This document shows, in pieces, positions 32,369 through 45,023 of a stretch of 64,000 nucleotides of DNA (positions are counted from its first letter, which is position 1; each line of letters starts with the position of its first letter). The translations under genes were made by a program, and so were the position numbers. The notes beneath the pieces were generated by a model. It saw only the letters and a list, made by a program, of their open reading frames with translations. It did no database searches and had not been told where the DNA came from. The stretch covers positions 558,001 to 622,000 of the forward strand of contig NW_026912175.1 in NCBI RefSeq assembly GCF_963662255.1. The letters are read 5' to 3'. This DNA comes from Cinclus cinclus (Eukaryota; Chordata; Aves; Passeriformes; Cinclidae).

Positions 32369-35300
32369 TCAGATCTTCATTATACTCTGCTGAAATGACT
32401 GATAAATGATCAGACCAAAAATACTATTTCTGTCTCTACCTATTATCAAAAAGTCTTGCCTTTTCTGAGAAGATCCTCTGACTCCTGTAGGTATCGATCT
32501 CTGCTCTCCACTCAGGAAGCATATTATTTTGGAAGCTGCCAGGATGCATTGTGCTCTGGGTGGTAATAATTCTCGGCCACAGGGGACACCTGCAAGCGTC
32601 TTGCAGAGGGAGTCTGATTGACGTTCCCTAACAATTGTGCCGTCTGTGCTGTTGTTGTTCCCTGTGTTATTGCCATTACTTCTGTCATCGCACATTGACG
32701 ACCCGCACTCTTTTCGAAGTTTCCTGGAATGGGTAATGGTTTTTCATCAACATCTGTCTGAGAGTAACACTCACTTGCAAGATGCTTTCGTCTCCTGCAT
32801 CTTGGACAAAGCTCTGATGGCTTGCCAGTCTTTGCAAGCTGAGGACAATTTTTTTAAAATGTCCAAAACCCCCACAATTGTAGCATTGTCCTTCAGGGGA
32901 GTTATTTTTCTTTTTAAAATTCACAAGAACCTGCTCAAAGTTTTCATTTTGTGCTTGAAGTACTCGTTCCATTTATTCTTGTATTCTTGAAGCTATATGC
33001 TGTGGAGTGCCTACTTTATTCCAGGCTTCAACCATTTCTGATAAAGAGGGCTGACCAGGAATTGCACTAATAACTCTTTTGCATTCTTGATTGGCATTTG
33101 CAAATGCAAGACTCTTTAACAAATGTGGTTTGGCTGCTTCATCAGTGACTTGCCTGTTCACGGCTTGTGTGAGTCTGTCTGTGAATAAAGAGAAGGGTTC
33201 AGACACGCCCTGTCTGATGTCTGTATCAATTGTGTCCTGCATGCCTGCTAGTGCAATTTGCAGAATTGCCTTGCGTGCAGCTTCTTTGATATCTGTTAAC
33301 ACTTCTCATGGAAGTCTCGCTTGCTGAGCTGGATTGTTTTTCAAAGGATCACCTGCTAATTCTGCCAAGGTGAGAGCTGCATTCGGCCCACCTTGATATC
33401 TGGTTCTCAGTTCTTGCAGAGCCCTCCTCCATCTGTTGTCCCAGATGAGTTCCTCTGTGTCTGTGAGAATCAGAGAAACAAGAGACTTGAGATCGTACAG
33501 AGTTAACTCATATATATTAAAAGTACCTTTCAAAAGCTGTTTGAAATATGAAGATCCCAGTCCATTGTCCCTGATTGCCTTAATTAAACATTTCACTACT
33601 TCATGATTCAACCTTTCTCACCTTGGATTTTGCCCTTGGACATCATAATTGACTGGCATGGCGATGTCACCTGTTCCAGTCACAGGACATTATCTTTTGC
33701 TAGATTCAGCCTTATATGTGCCCAATCTATTAATGTCTGCGCTGCAGGTGGCTGTGCTTCCATGGAAATTGGCCTGTAAAGAGGAGCCATCTGATGTGTT
33801 TGTGTCCACGCTGCAGCTTTATTCACGGGCCTCACTGGTACCTGCACTCTTTGTTGTGTTGTTCCTGGTCCTGGCTGAGGAACGAGCATCTGTGACTCAA
33901 GAGTCGCCTGAAGAGTCTGTGGAAAATCTGCCCTCATCTTTGGACGAGATTCCAGAGTTGTTCCCATCTGCTGTAAAAAAGCCTAAAAAACATCTTTTGG
34001 TATTGTAACCAATTGTCCTTGATTTGCACTGGCATCTGCTGTCCACGCCAGAATCCCCTCCGACACTGTAATATATAATGTATCATCCCGTTGCTCATGA
34101 GGAACTTCCTGTATTTTCTTTTTAAAAGACGATTTTTTATAAGAAATCGGAAAAAAGTCTTGTAATGTTAGGGTTCCGCCACCAGATGGAGCTGCTGCCT
34201 ACGTTTGTAACAATCTACTTTTCTGTTGCCGTTGCCATGGCAACCGAGGCTCGACCAAGTCTGTGTCCATGGAAACACCTTTTGCTTGGGCACGCCCCGG
34301 CTCCACTCGCAGAGCCCCGGGGGTGTGGCCACTCCTGTCCCGACCGCGCCTCCTCTCTGCCCAGAAGACGCTGCCCTGCTCTTGGACATGCCTCCTCTCC
34401 TATCGTAATCACTATCGCTGTCACTAAATTCATGCCCTTTCGAGCTTGATTGGCTCTCATCTGAGCGGTTTCTTTGTTTTTACCACGCCCTATACGGCGT
34501 CTCTCCGTATCTGGGTTCCCGGTCCCTATCGCTGACACTTCCGAGTTTCGAGTCTCCCGCGCATGCTCGCCGCGTTTCGCACGCACCGCGCAAGCGCTAT
34601 CCACTGCCTGTGTTACTATCACCGCGCATGTGCCGCTCCCTGTCGTGCCCGCCGTTACCGGGGCCGGGGCCGGGGTCTCCATCCCCGTCGCTGCACTTGG
34701 GGCCGGGACCGCCGCTGCCGCGCTCGCCGCGGTCTGGGCCGCCCTTCCCGCCGCCTCCGGGACCGGGACCGCTCTGCCCCCCGCCGCTGCCAATCCGCGC
34801 GTCTCGGTCGGCGCCGCGGACGGCTGCGTCCCGCCTACCTCGGCAATGCCGCGCACCGAGCCCGCTCCGCTCCCCGCTGTTTCCGCGGTATTATCTGCCT
34901 TTCTCGCGCTTCCCGCCTCCCCCCTTGTCCCCCCTGCCTCCCCGGGAGTCGTCTGCAGCTCCCTCCCGCTTTCTGGGGACAAGGTTTCTGAAGGGCTAAA
35001 GAAAAGAAAGTCTAGGTGCTCTAACACGCTGGGAAATATTTCTAACTTAATTTTTCCCGGCTTTGGATAAAGTACTGTGGGTAATTCAGGGAAAATGGGT
35101 GATTCTGGAGATTCTAGTAATTCAGGGCATATACCTTGACCTTCCTCAGGCCCTTCATCTATATTAATTGCACCTTGCTGGTAGCAAGGTTCGTCCACTG
35201 GCTGATAACCAGTAACGGTCTGCTGCTGGCTAGACCATTGTTGTTCCACTTGCTGATGGCAAGACGGTAAAAAACCTCGCTCCCCCAGCTGATGGCTAGG

Positions 35301-35620
35301 TGAGGACCTTAGATTGCCCTCTGACAAATGGATAAGCCCGCATTTCTGCGAGATAGGACTTTTAGCATTATCCTGGCAGGAGACAAAAGCTTTATTGCCT
35401 CCCTGTCTCTTAGAGTTGCTAAGTGAAACAAAGAACGATTGATTTCCTGCCAAAAACCTGGCTCAAATAACAAATTTATTTCAGCATGTGGATACCTTAG
35501 TCTGACCCACAAAAGTAAATTCTTAAGTTCTTTATCTGAGATGGGGATGGGATGAGCAGATGCCACACCTTTTAAGGTGGATAAAAGGCTTATTTGTTCC
35601 TGACTGAGTCCACCCCCCAT
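32369..35620 (-). pseudogene. gag: ERV A gag, defective
   Basis: Starts at ATG 35620 (MGGGLSQEQISLL), a matrix-like domain, but shifts frame near 35400 into a long Pro/Ala/Gly-rich linker (to 34215) coded by CpG-rich DNA at 34600-34950. Capsid follows in 33611-33306 and 33302-32973 with the major homology region (QGVSEPFSLFTDRL). Nucleocapsid (32972-32685) has a zinc knuckle start CYNCGGFGHF whose last Cys is not in place. Structural precursor in an active element; here broken at least three times. Confidence 0.87.
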
Positions 35621-35853
35621 AGTTTCTGAATTTTGACCTGTCTTACCCAAAGGCAAGTCTTCAAAGTCGAGCTGGACGGTTTTTCCTGATCTCTGGCCAG
35701 TCGGGCACAGGGGTGAGGAGTTCCCGGGTTTCCTCCCTTCCGAGTCGAATCTGGAGCTGGCTTTCTCTCAGCAGAGGTCAAAATTTCTGCAGTCTTCTCC
35801 AGTGGTGTGCCTCTCTCTGTTATTCAGGGTGTGTGGTCACATTTGTGAGCCAT

Positions 35854-35871
35854 GCCCACCCAGGGACGCCA
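35854..35871 (-). other. ERV A primer-binding site, tRNA-Asn
   Basis: Minus strand reads TGGCGTCCCTGGGTGGGC, an exact complement of the tRNA-Asn 3' end as I recall it, two bases inside the 5' LTR. Confidence 0.75.
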
Positions 35872-35873
35872 GA

Positions 35874-36518
35874 TGTCACTGTCTGTGGGGTCTCCTGAAC
35901 TGGAGATCACCCACAACAGGACATTTAGGTGGTTTAGAGTTCAAGTTTTCCCAGCTCCAGCACCGAAGAAGAATTAGGAAGCCGTTTTCTGTGGTTTCCA
36001 AGGTTGTTTATTCTTTCTTATCTAAGAAATTCTTTAACTAACAGAGGTCTGTGTAGTAGCTTGATCCAAGGCACACTCTCCATGCCCTTGGGGCAGGACG
36101 TATCTTTTATACTATAAATTACATACCTAATGTTTACAATTACTGTCCAACACATGACACCTTTATTACACTGTCCAACTTTGTCCCAAACCAATCCAGT
36201 AATGCCATCCTGACTCAGAAGGTGGATGACATGAAGAAGAAGAAGAAAAGACATACCATGCCCAAAGTCCTCCATCTTAGCTTTAAAGCCCCTAATATAA
36301 ACATTTCTAAAAACTCACTTTTCTACCTTCTAACAATCTAATTTATACTCTACTTAATTTTTGTGACTTGTAATTCTTCCTGCAATGTTGGTAATTTTTT
36401 CCAGGGACTAAAATCCAGTCCCCAGGGGTCTTGGGCACTATACCAAGCCCTCTGAGCCCCCTGCCTGGAGGGTCTGGAGGCATCCAGGGAAGCCAGGGGA
36501 AGACTCTGGACTCCCACA
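35874..36518 (-). repeat. ERV A 5' LTR
   Basis: Same length (645 bp) as the 3' LTR. It carries the same env-tail reading frame in U3 (36525-36350), as expected if env overlaps the LTR. Confidence 0.9.
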
Positions 36519-37577
36519 TTTTTCCATCCCATCTCAGGCAGAGGTGGGACTTGGGGGGGAAAAAGGGGGGAGAGCAACACAGGAGTCAGAGGGGCAGAGG
36601 GAAAAAGCTGCTTTTTCCCATCCCAAGCCCAGGTAGAGGCAGAATTCCTTCCCATCCTGACCCATGGAGAGGCAGAATACAAGGGGGAGCACAAATACCT
36701 CAAAACACTCCTTTGAGGTAAAAATAGGACAAAGAAAGAGTAAGGTTTTAAGTCCAAACTACCCATGAAGGGGTCAAAGTTCTTAAATTTAAAAAACAAA
36801 AAAAACCCGACCAGTAGGTTGCCAGAAATACCACCGGGCAGCCCTTTGGGAATGACGTTGAGACACAAGGGAATTATACAAATGAAAAAGTAAAGAAAAA
36901 TTGATTCAATATTTGTTTAATAAAGTGGACCAAAGAAATGATCCGTAGAGATAATCTGTATTGGGCCATGTTCAGATCGTTTGAGGGGTGGATTTGTCGA
37001 GCATTAAACACATATGTTGCTTGTAAAGAACCATTTATGAGAGAGGAATGTGACTGTGCTGCTCTGTGGACAGAACAGCATAAACCATTCTCGGGATGTG
37101 CGTTCAAGGAAAAAGAGGATGAGGATAACAAAAAAGGTTACCTGGGAATCCCTTGATAATCTCCCACTTCCATATAAATACAAAAAATACAGGAGACACC
37201 CCCCCCCCCCAATGTCTCTGCTCCCTCCCCTTCTGTTACTCCAATAGCTCAAAGGACTCCCTGGAGTCAAAGAAATACCAGGAGCGATAGGATCAGCAGA
37301 GAGGAGGGAGATAATGACACAAAGGCTCCCCTTTACCCCCTGAGGGAAGTCCCATTAGCGGGACAACAGACTGAATTAAATGGATTTGTAAATGTTCCCT
37401 TGAACACAGGGGAGGTAAGAAACTAAAAAAAAGAGATGGGAAAACTATTGGAAGATCCTACAGGGGTATCTGAGAGACTAGATCAATTCCTCAGACTAAG
37501 TAGGTATAATTGGATGGAATTACAATCTATATTAAATATCCAATTCACCAGGGAAGAAAGGGGGAGGGAAACCACCC
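36519..37577 (+). pseudogene. gag: Class I ERV leader and gag fragment
   Basis: Continuation of the provirus begun at 26069, between ERV A and ERV B. From 37328 a plus-strand frame reads PLYPLREVPLAGQQTELNGF and later KEMGKLLEDPTGVSERLDQF, the capsid N-terminal style of gammaretrovirus-like elements, with one TAA at 37424-37426. A C-run is at 37200-37210. The frame is cut by the ERV B LTR at 37578, and the rest of gag-pol is not found on the other side. Confidence 0.7.
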
Positions 37578-38034
37578 TGTTAGCGTGGAAACACATAATC
37601 ACAGGATAATTATATGCAGGTGCATTTATTGAAAAGCTCTGGGAGCTGGGCTACAAACCCAAATCTGACTCCGACATGGATTTGAGATGAACATGATTTT
37701 ATACCCTTTTAATTATGTAACTGTATATTAATTATTAAACTCATATTGTTGTATACATTGATCTTATCCAAGCATGAATTATTGTACTTTTCATCAGGTC
37801 CCCCAAACACCTTTTCTTGTGATTCTTATTACAATTAAACAACAACTATATTCAACTACCATACAGTCGTATCATTTATCATATGTTGATTACGCAGGTG
37901 CAGTTTCACCTGATCTAATTTGTTCCCAGGGCCTAGTTCCCATTCCCAGGCCTACCAGACCCAACCTTTCTTACCATCACCTGAATCTATACAATTCCCA
38001 TGATTTTGGAAACATTTTTAACCCTATGCTATCA
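37578..38034 (-). repeat. ERV B 3' LTR
   Basis: 457 bp, minus-strand ends TGATAGC and CTAACA. Near-identical in layout to 45024-45485 with several small indels. Confidence 0.9.
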
Positions 38035-38242
38035 TTTCCCCCCTTTGAAAGTATTTTTACTTCACTATAATAAGTGCAAATGCTTTCACTTGATACAGTC
38101 CTCTTGGCTTCCGAGTTTTTACTTGATGTTCGTCTTCAAATCCATGGTTGTTGTAACCATGGTCATGGATGTTGTCACAAACCGAGGAACCTGAAGATGA
38201 TGGGTGTGGATTTCTGTCCTGTGTCAGTGTCTTCATTATCTT

Positions 38243-39877
38243 TCAGTTCCAGGATATCCTTTTCTGTATTTCTCTTTTCAGGATTCTGTAGACTAACCAA
38301 ATCACTAAGAACATAATTAGTAAGATTACCAAATTCTCAATGATAGACCTAACCCATGAACTCACATTCCATCCTAACCCTTTGAAGATTTTGTCTAACC
38401 AGCTCGTAGTCAAGTCCTTTTGTTCTTCTGTGCCTAATACCTTATTTGTTTCAACTGATTGATATAACATTCTACATCTGCAGTTATGTTTGGGATGTGG
38501 ATTCAGCAACGATCAATTTGTCCATTTAAAAATCCGCATGCCCCGTGCTCTTTAAGGAGTAACGTATCTAAGGCCAATCGGTTTTGTAAAGTCATTTTTG
38601 TGGTTGCTTGTAAGTGAACATTTAGTTCTTCAAATCCTTCCTGGGTGACTCTTTCTAGTGTATCTACTTGACCTGTAAGTTTATATAACATTTCTCTATT
38701 TTGGTAGTTTGTTATAGGACCGAATAAAGACTCTCGGGCCCACCCAAATTCCACTCCACTGGAGGGTTCTTGCCAAGTTTCATCCTGATCTGGAACTTCT
38801 CATCTTGTTCTTATCTGCAGAAGTTCATGTTTTCCTTTAAATGGGGATTTTTTTCCAAACTGGACATAAAGTAGGCAGGCCCAGGTAATTTCTTTTACTT
38901 TCCCAAATCTACAGGCAGATGTGTTGTCCAGGTACCATCACTTGTTGCCCATACAAATTGTCCTGAACTTTGGATTGTGCTCTTGCCACATCCCACTATT
39001 ATCTTATCATTCACTTTACTTCGTTTGTGTTTGATCCCTCTGCAGGCACAACCAATTTGCAAGGCTACTGCTAGTGGTGGCATTTGTTTTACCTTTATGT
39101 TGTCAGAAGTGCAATCATAAGTTTTATTACATGCCCACCAACTCACTATTTCTGCCTTTATTCTACTGCTAATGGCAGTGTTCATCACTGCTGGATCTGT
39201 TTCATTCTCAGGTCCTTCCCATTTTAATGCACCAAGGGGTATTTGCCGTATATTGAAATTTCTGAAGTATACTCATGGACCACACACTATCCCAGGGTTC
39301 TGTTTGACCTTTCCAATCTTTTTCCTCACACTTCCATACAAGAGTGGATATTCTCTGTGATATTCTCTTTAATCTTTTTGTAGCGTGGCAAGAAGCATTC
39401 CCAGTTTGCAAGGTTTTGATCTTCAACCCACTATTCTATGATTTGTCCTACCTTTCCATGACTTGAAATACAGTCCTGTTTTCTCAAAGGCCTCGTCCAT
39501 TCCCCTATTACTTTCCAGGTCTCCTTGATTATTTGCCTCGACTGTGGTACTTGTTTACATGCATTGTTTTGTTCTTTTGTACTTCAGATAATTTTGATGT
39601 TAGGATTCCCCAGCTTATTAGGTCTCCCGCTGCCTTCGGTATTGGTGTTTTGCATTGTGGCAAAGTCTTTGACTAATCCAATCATTACATTCTCAGCCCA
39701 AATTGCATTGGAAACTTTTATCACCTGAGTTTCTGCCTGGACCTCCCTCTTCATTCTGGAATGAAGAGTGGTCAGTTGATCCTTTTGCATTCCATATCCC
39801 AAAGTAACATTAATTCCAGCTGGTGACATTAATATTAATAACCATAAAATGAGCATTGGCACAATTCCTGACATCAT
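38243..39877 (-). pseudogene. env: ERV B env, defective
   Basis: Starts at 39877 with a hydrophobic signal peptide (IVPMLILWLLILMSP). The surface domain is scattered over several frames (39426-38895). The transmembrane part has LQNRLALDTLLLKEHG followed by Cys, then shifts near 38505 into a segment with a clear membrane anchor (NLVILLIMFLVIWLVY). It cannot make a full envelope. Confidence 0.85.
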
Positions 39878-42800
39878 TTAAAACAATTAAACACATCTTA
39901 TCTGCAGCTTTGTTGGTCCTACAGCTTGTGCAGTCCACAGTCCAGGACAGACTTTCTTCACTCAGGTATAGTGTATCCAGGGATCCACTCCAGCCACCTT
40001 GACTGCTGTAAAAGTGGTCAACAGCACCTGGTAGGGTCCACTCCACCTTTCTTTTAATGGTTCTTCGTCCCAAGTCTTAATGTACATGTCGTCTCCTAGA
40101 TTGATGTCATGAACTGGATTCTCAAAGAGTCAGTGGCCTATTCCACATGAGGGCACTCGAAAGCTGAGCTAAAGTTTTCCCAAGAGACAGAACATAATTA
40201 TGCACTTCCTGCTTCCCTGTGACATATACATTTGGATTAGGTTCAGGAGATTCATATGGTTTCCCATACAATATCTCATAAGGACTGACTAACATCCCAC
40301 TTCTAGGCTTTATCCAAATCCTCAGCATTGCTATGGGTAAAGTTTGTGGCCATGGCAGTTTGGCTTCTTGGCATATTTTACTGATTTGCCTCTTTAATGT
40401 CTGATTCATCCTCTCTACCTGTCCACTTGACTGGGGTCTCCATGGTGTGTGGATGTCCCAGGTTATTCCTAGCAACCTACTCACCTCTTTTACCACTGTG
40501 GCTATAAAATGTGGGCCCCTATCTGATGATATCCCTATAGGCACCCCAAATCTGGGAATGATCTCTTGTAGTAACCATTCAGCTGTTTCTTTTGCTTGGT
40601 TTGAGTGACAGGGAAGGGCTTCTGGCCATCCAGAAAATGTGTCAACCCCCATTAAGAGATATTATCGAGCATCCTTGAGGTTCTCGTAACTCTACAAAAT
40701 CTACCTGCCAATAGTCTCCTGGTTCTATCCCTACCTGAATTCTTCCTAGCTGTGTCTGTTGTCTAGCCACTGGGTTGTTTCTCAAGCAAATCTCACATTT
40801 TGTCATTACTGATTTTGCCATTGTTAACATTCATACTGAGATTAAATTTTGTTTTAGCAATTTCACCAGTGCTTCTGCACCTCAATGACATTCACTATGT
40901 TTAACTTGTAAAATTTCTCATATTATTGGGGGGGGGGGAGGGGGGAATACCACTGTTTGCCCTTGTGTAGTTACATACCACCCTTCTGAATTCTTTTGTG
41001 CATTCAGCAAACGTCCCAGTCTCTTGTCTTCTGAATATTTTGGTTTTGGAGGCAAATTGAATTGAGATACATTAAGTTTTAAAGGTATCAATGCCATTGC
41101 TGTTTGCACCTTTTGAGCAACCTGTCAGGCTGCCCAGTCTGCCTTTCGATTTCCCTCACAAATTTTAGAACCTCTTGACTGGTGTGCTTTACAGTGTATA
41201 ATTGCCATTTGCTCAGGTTTTTGCACTACTTTTATTAGTTACCGGATTGCGTCTTGATGTTTAATGTGCATACCCTGAGAAGACAGCAGTCCTCTTTCTT
41301 TCCACAGTGCTCCATGCACATGTACTACTCCAAAAGCATATTTTGAGTCAGTCCATATGTTCTCTTTTTTCCCTTCACTCAATTCTAGTGCTCTGGTTAA
41401 GGCAATCAGTTCTGCCCTTTGGGCAGATGTGTTTGGTGGTAATGCTTCTGCCTCAACTACTGTACTGATTGTTGTTACCGCCTATCCAGCGTATCTGATT
41501 CAGTTCCCCATGAAGCTGCTTCCATCTGTGAATAACTCCCACTCTGGTTGCACTAATGGGACATCTTTTAGGTCTTCTACACAGTCATGCTCTAATGGGC
41601 CTTCTTCAGTTGTGGTACCTAGGAACCAGGCTAGATTCAAAAAGTTAGTTGTCTTTAATGTGACATCATCCTGCTTGGTCAGGATTACCTGGAATTTTAT
41701 CATCCTGCTTGGAGATAGCCAGTGTCCCCCCCCTTTTGCTCTAAAACAGTGGTTACCGTGTGTGGCACATAGACATCTATGTGTCTTCCCATCGTGAGTT
41801 TCCTGGTTTCTTGTATCAACATTACAGTGGTTGCGACTGCCCGCAGACATGAAGGCCATCCGGCACTTACATTGTCAAGTTGTTTGGAAAAATAGCCCAC
41901 CAGCCTTTTCCAGCTTCCCAAACATTGAGTCAGGACTCCCAGTGCCAGGTGAAGCCTTTCATGTACAAACAGCTGAAAGCCTTTAAACAGATCAGGTAAC
42001 CCTAATGCTGGAGCAATTGTCAGTGCTTCTTTCAATTTTACCAAGGCCTCTTTCTGTGGTTTGCCCCAAGTGAAGGGCTGTGTCTTTTGAGCTTCATACA
42101 GGGTTTTGGCAATTAGCCCATAGTCCTTGATCCACAGACTACACCACTCTGCCATTCCAAGGAAGATTCGCAGCTCGTGAAGATTCTGGGGCTCTGGAAT
42201 AGCACAAATAGCTTGGATATGGTTAGTACCTAGTTTTCTCTGTCCTTGTGAGATTTCACATCCCAGGTAAATTACAGTCTGTTGGGCAATTTGTGCCTTT
42301 TCTCTAGACACTTGGTACCCTCCCATTCCCAGTGAATTCAAAATCTCAATTGTTCCCTTCATGCAGGTTGCCTTTTCTTCTATTGCTATCAGTATATCAT
42401 CAACATACTGCAACAAAAGTTATTGGTCTTTCAGTACTTGCCCCTCTTTGGTCCAGATCTCTAGTTCCTTTGCCAGTTGGTTTCTGAATAGGGTCGGACT
42501 GTTCTTAAATCCTTGGGGTAGTCATGTCCAGGTGAGCTGGGTTTTTCTTCCATTTCCTGGATTTTCCCACTCAAAGGCAAACAGTTTCCTACTTTCTTTG
42601 TCAAGGGTATGCAGAAGAAAGCATCTTTTAGATCAATTATAGTAAACCATTTATATATCTATTTTACAGATGTCAACAATGTGTACTGGATAAATGTCTA
42701 GTTATTTTATTTATTGCCCTTAGATCCTGTACTAGCCTATAATCCCCATTGGGTTTCTTTACTGGGAATATTGGTGTATTATATTCTGATTCACATTCTT

Positions 42801-42950
42801 CTAGAGTTTGATATTATAGAATTTATCAATAGTCTTTGCTATTCCTTGCCGTGCTTCTGTTTTTATAGGATACTGTTTGACCTGTACGGCTTTTGCAATA
42901 TGCTATTTGCAATGGGCACTGATTCAAGCCCAACCCTTGCATGACTGACC
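39878..42950 (-). pseudogene. pol: ERV B pol, defective
   Basis: RT is seen from 42416 down, opening with LQYVDDILIA, and passes into the connection and RNase H (to 41500). Integrase begins with its zinc-binding CEICLRNN piece (40830-40642) and has its catalytic core in 40652-40122: DTFSGWPEA, SDRGPHF and SSGQVERMN supply D, D and E. The RT N-terminus (42950-42420) is in shifted frames. The protease was not recognised. Confidence 0.87.
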
Positions 42951-43031
42951 CTCTGCCGCCCTTGCCAAACCCACCCCTCCCCATAGTTCTGCCTCAGCTG
43001 CTTCTAGCACCTCCCCTTGAATTTCCTTGTA

Positions 43032-44830
43032 CTATTGCCAAGAGATTCTGCTCCTGCTGCTTGTTAACCTCTTTTTCTCTATTGTTATAAACGTCCAAGC
43101 TACCTCAAGCAACCTGTCCAAACTTCTTAACTCACCCCCCCCCACCCCCCATCTCTGCAACTCCCTCCCAATGTCATCCCATGATTGGCCAAGAAAGACA
43201 AGAGCAAGCTGAATTTTCACCTGTTCTGCATCTACCTGGAGGTCAGTATATTTCCTGGCTGCTTCCCCAAGTCCTTCCAGAAAGGCAGCTGGAGACTCCC
43301 CCCTTTCTTGCCTGATCTCATATAATTTGGACCAATTCACAGTCCCAGGCATGGCACCCTGAACCCCCCCACCTACATCCACCCTCGATATTTCCTCAGC
43401 CCCATCATATCCACTCCAGGTGGACTACTAGGATGCCACAATGGGTCCACAGTAGGAAAGTTATAATCCAAAGTCCCATTGCAAATTTCTTCTCTCACCC
43501 TTTCCCTGGCTGCACTAACTACCATTTCCTTTTGGTAGAGGCCATTAGAGTATCTAATATAACTTGGATGTCATCCCAGTCCAGATTTTGAGTTTTCAGA
43601 ATAATTTTCACTACTCTGGCCACTTTATCAGGGTTTTCTCTGTAAGTCCAAGCTGACTGCTTCCAAATTACTAAATCTCCTGGGGAAAAGAGTACATTTA
43701 CAAAAATCGGTCTGTCCACTCCCGCTCATTGTCTCAAAGGGGCAACTACAGTTCTCTTTTGTTTGTCTGATCTTAATAAACCCTCTCTTGTTTTAGACCA
43801 AGCCGGGGCTAATTTTAATCATGTCCAACGAGCAATAGGGGTTAGTGGTTTATCTTCATCGCTCCCACTACTATCTACTCCTTTTGCACCCTCCCCATAT
43901 CTCTGTATTACAGTTACATCTTGGTCACTTTCTGGGGAAGGAGGGGCAGGTGAAGACAGCAAAGAGGGTACAGGAAGATAGGAGCAGGTGAAGGAGGCGT
44001 TGGAGGGAGAGGAGGGTATCCCTGAGCAGGAGTAGGTGAGGGAGGAGGGTATCCCTGAGCACGAGTAGGTGAGGGAGGAGGGTATCCCTGAGCACGAGTA
44101 GGTGAGGGAGGAGGGTATCCCTGAGCACGAGTAGGTGAGGGAGGAGGGTATCTTTTGGCAGGGGGGTGTAAGTGAGTCAGGTGAAATAGGGTCAGGTGAG
44201 GTAGGGTCAGATTCCCTTGATGCCGTGAGGGCTACCAGCAATTCACCATCTATATCATTTTTCCAATATAAACTTTCATCCAATGCCAGGTGTTCTAAAC
44301 AACGCTTCCCTTGGACACAACCCATGCAATTATTGTTTTCAGGTATTTTAACAATCATTAACCCACACTGAGCCAGCCACTCTGGTTTTTCCTGCAAACA
44401 GGAAAACAAATCAATGTACAGAACTTCATCCAATCTCCTCTCCTGTTTACAAAACATCAATAACTGTGAAATCATGTCATATTGCAAAGAACCGTTTTTC
44501 AGCCACGTTTTCCTTTTTTTTTTCTCTCTTTTTTTAACCTTTTTTAATTTTTTATTTTATATGCAAGACATATTTTGGCCACCAAGTGTTGCAATAATCA
44601 ATCAACTTAACCTTACGTAACTCGTGCCCAAAATTACCTTCCTTCCAATGTGCTATTAAGCACCCCAAAGGATAAGTGTGTAGTATGGGGGCATTGCCGC
44701 CCAAAATCCATTTGAACTTCTCCATGTTACAGCTATAATAGACCCCTGATGCTGAACCTGCAATGCTTTTGCGATTGACTGACAGACGGTGCCTAGGCAA
44801 TACCAGGAATTCCTTAGCCCAACAACACAC
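43032..44830 (-). pseudogene. gag: ERV B gag, defective
   Basis: Matrix lies in 44830-44390 in two frames (GCLIAHWK, then KLIDYCNTWWPKY). A Ser/Pro-rich linker in 44487-43819 holds four 11-residue repeats. Capsid is seen at 43382-43032 with the major homology region (QERGESPAAFLEGL). A T-rich run at 44515-44560 interrupts matrix. Confidence 0.83.
44015..44160 (-). repeat. 33-bp tandem repeat in ERV B gag linker
   Basis: Four near-perfect 33-bp copies that keep the frame and encode SSLTYSCSGIP. No PPxY or PTAP-type late motif is visible in the unit. Confidence 0.9.
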
Positions 44831-45002
44831 AGCTTTCGCTGCGTCTAACTGGCAGGCAACCAGACCAGATTAAAAGAACCTTACCTTTCTCCAGGGGACG
44901 TTGTCAGCGGTGGGGGGTCCTGGTGCCGATGGGCTCCCCGAGAATCCCTTGGTGCCGGCTGGAGCGTGATCAGGTCATGGGGTCATCAGCAGCACTCACA
45001 AG

Positions 45003-45020
45003 GTCCCATCTGGGTCACCA
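45003..45020 (-). other. ERV B primer-binding site, tRNA-Arg-like
   Basis: Minus strand TGGTGACCCAGATGGGAC, three bases inside the 5' LTR. As I recall it, this fits the tRNA-Arg(CCG) 3' end with one mismatch, a CpG-to-TpG type change. Confidence 0.55.
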
Positions 45021-45023
45021 AAA

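Larger units (their letters stand above)
27482..36518 (-). mobile_element. ERV A: class II provirus, nearly full length
   Basis: Minus-strand provirus with two 645-bp LTRs, primer site, gag, pro, pol, env and polypurine tract in standard order. By eye the LTRs differ at about nine positions, so it is young compared with its host element. Outer flanks are TTTTCC on the left and (T)TTTTCC on the right, a probable 6-bp target duplication with one slipped T. Gag and pol look betaretrovirus-like; the transmembrane Env is of the alpharetrovirus-like type. Every gene has frameshifts or stops, so it is defective. Confidence 0.9.

Noticed and set aside
36350..36525. Second env tail beyond the right ERV A LTR, suggesting tandem proviruses
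   Set aside because: The match ends exactly at the LTR edge (36518), so it is simply U3 sequence, which encodes the env tail in both LTRs.
44015..44160. CRISPR-like array
   Set aside because: Direct tandem repeats without spacers inside a retroviral gag in an animal genome.
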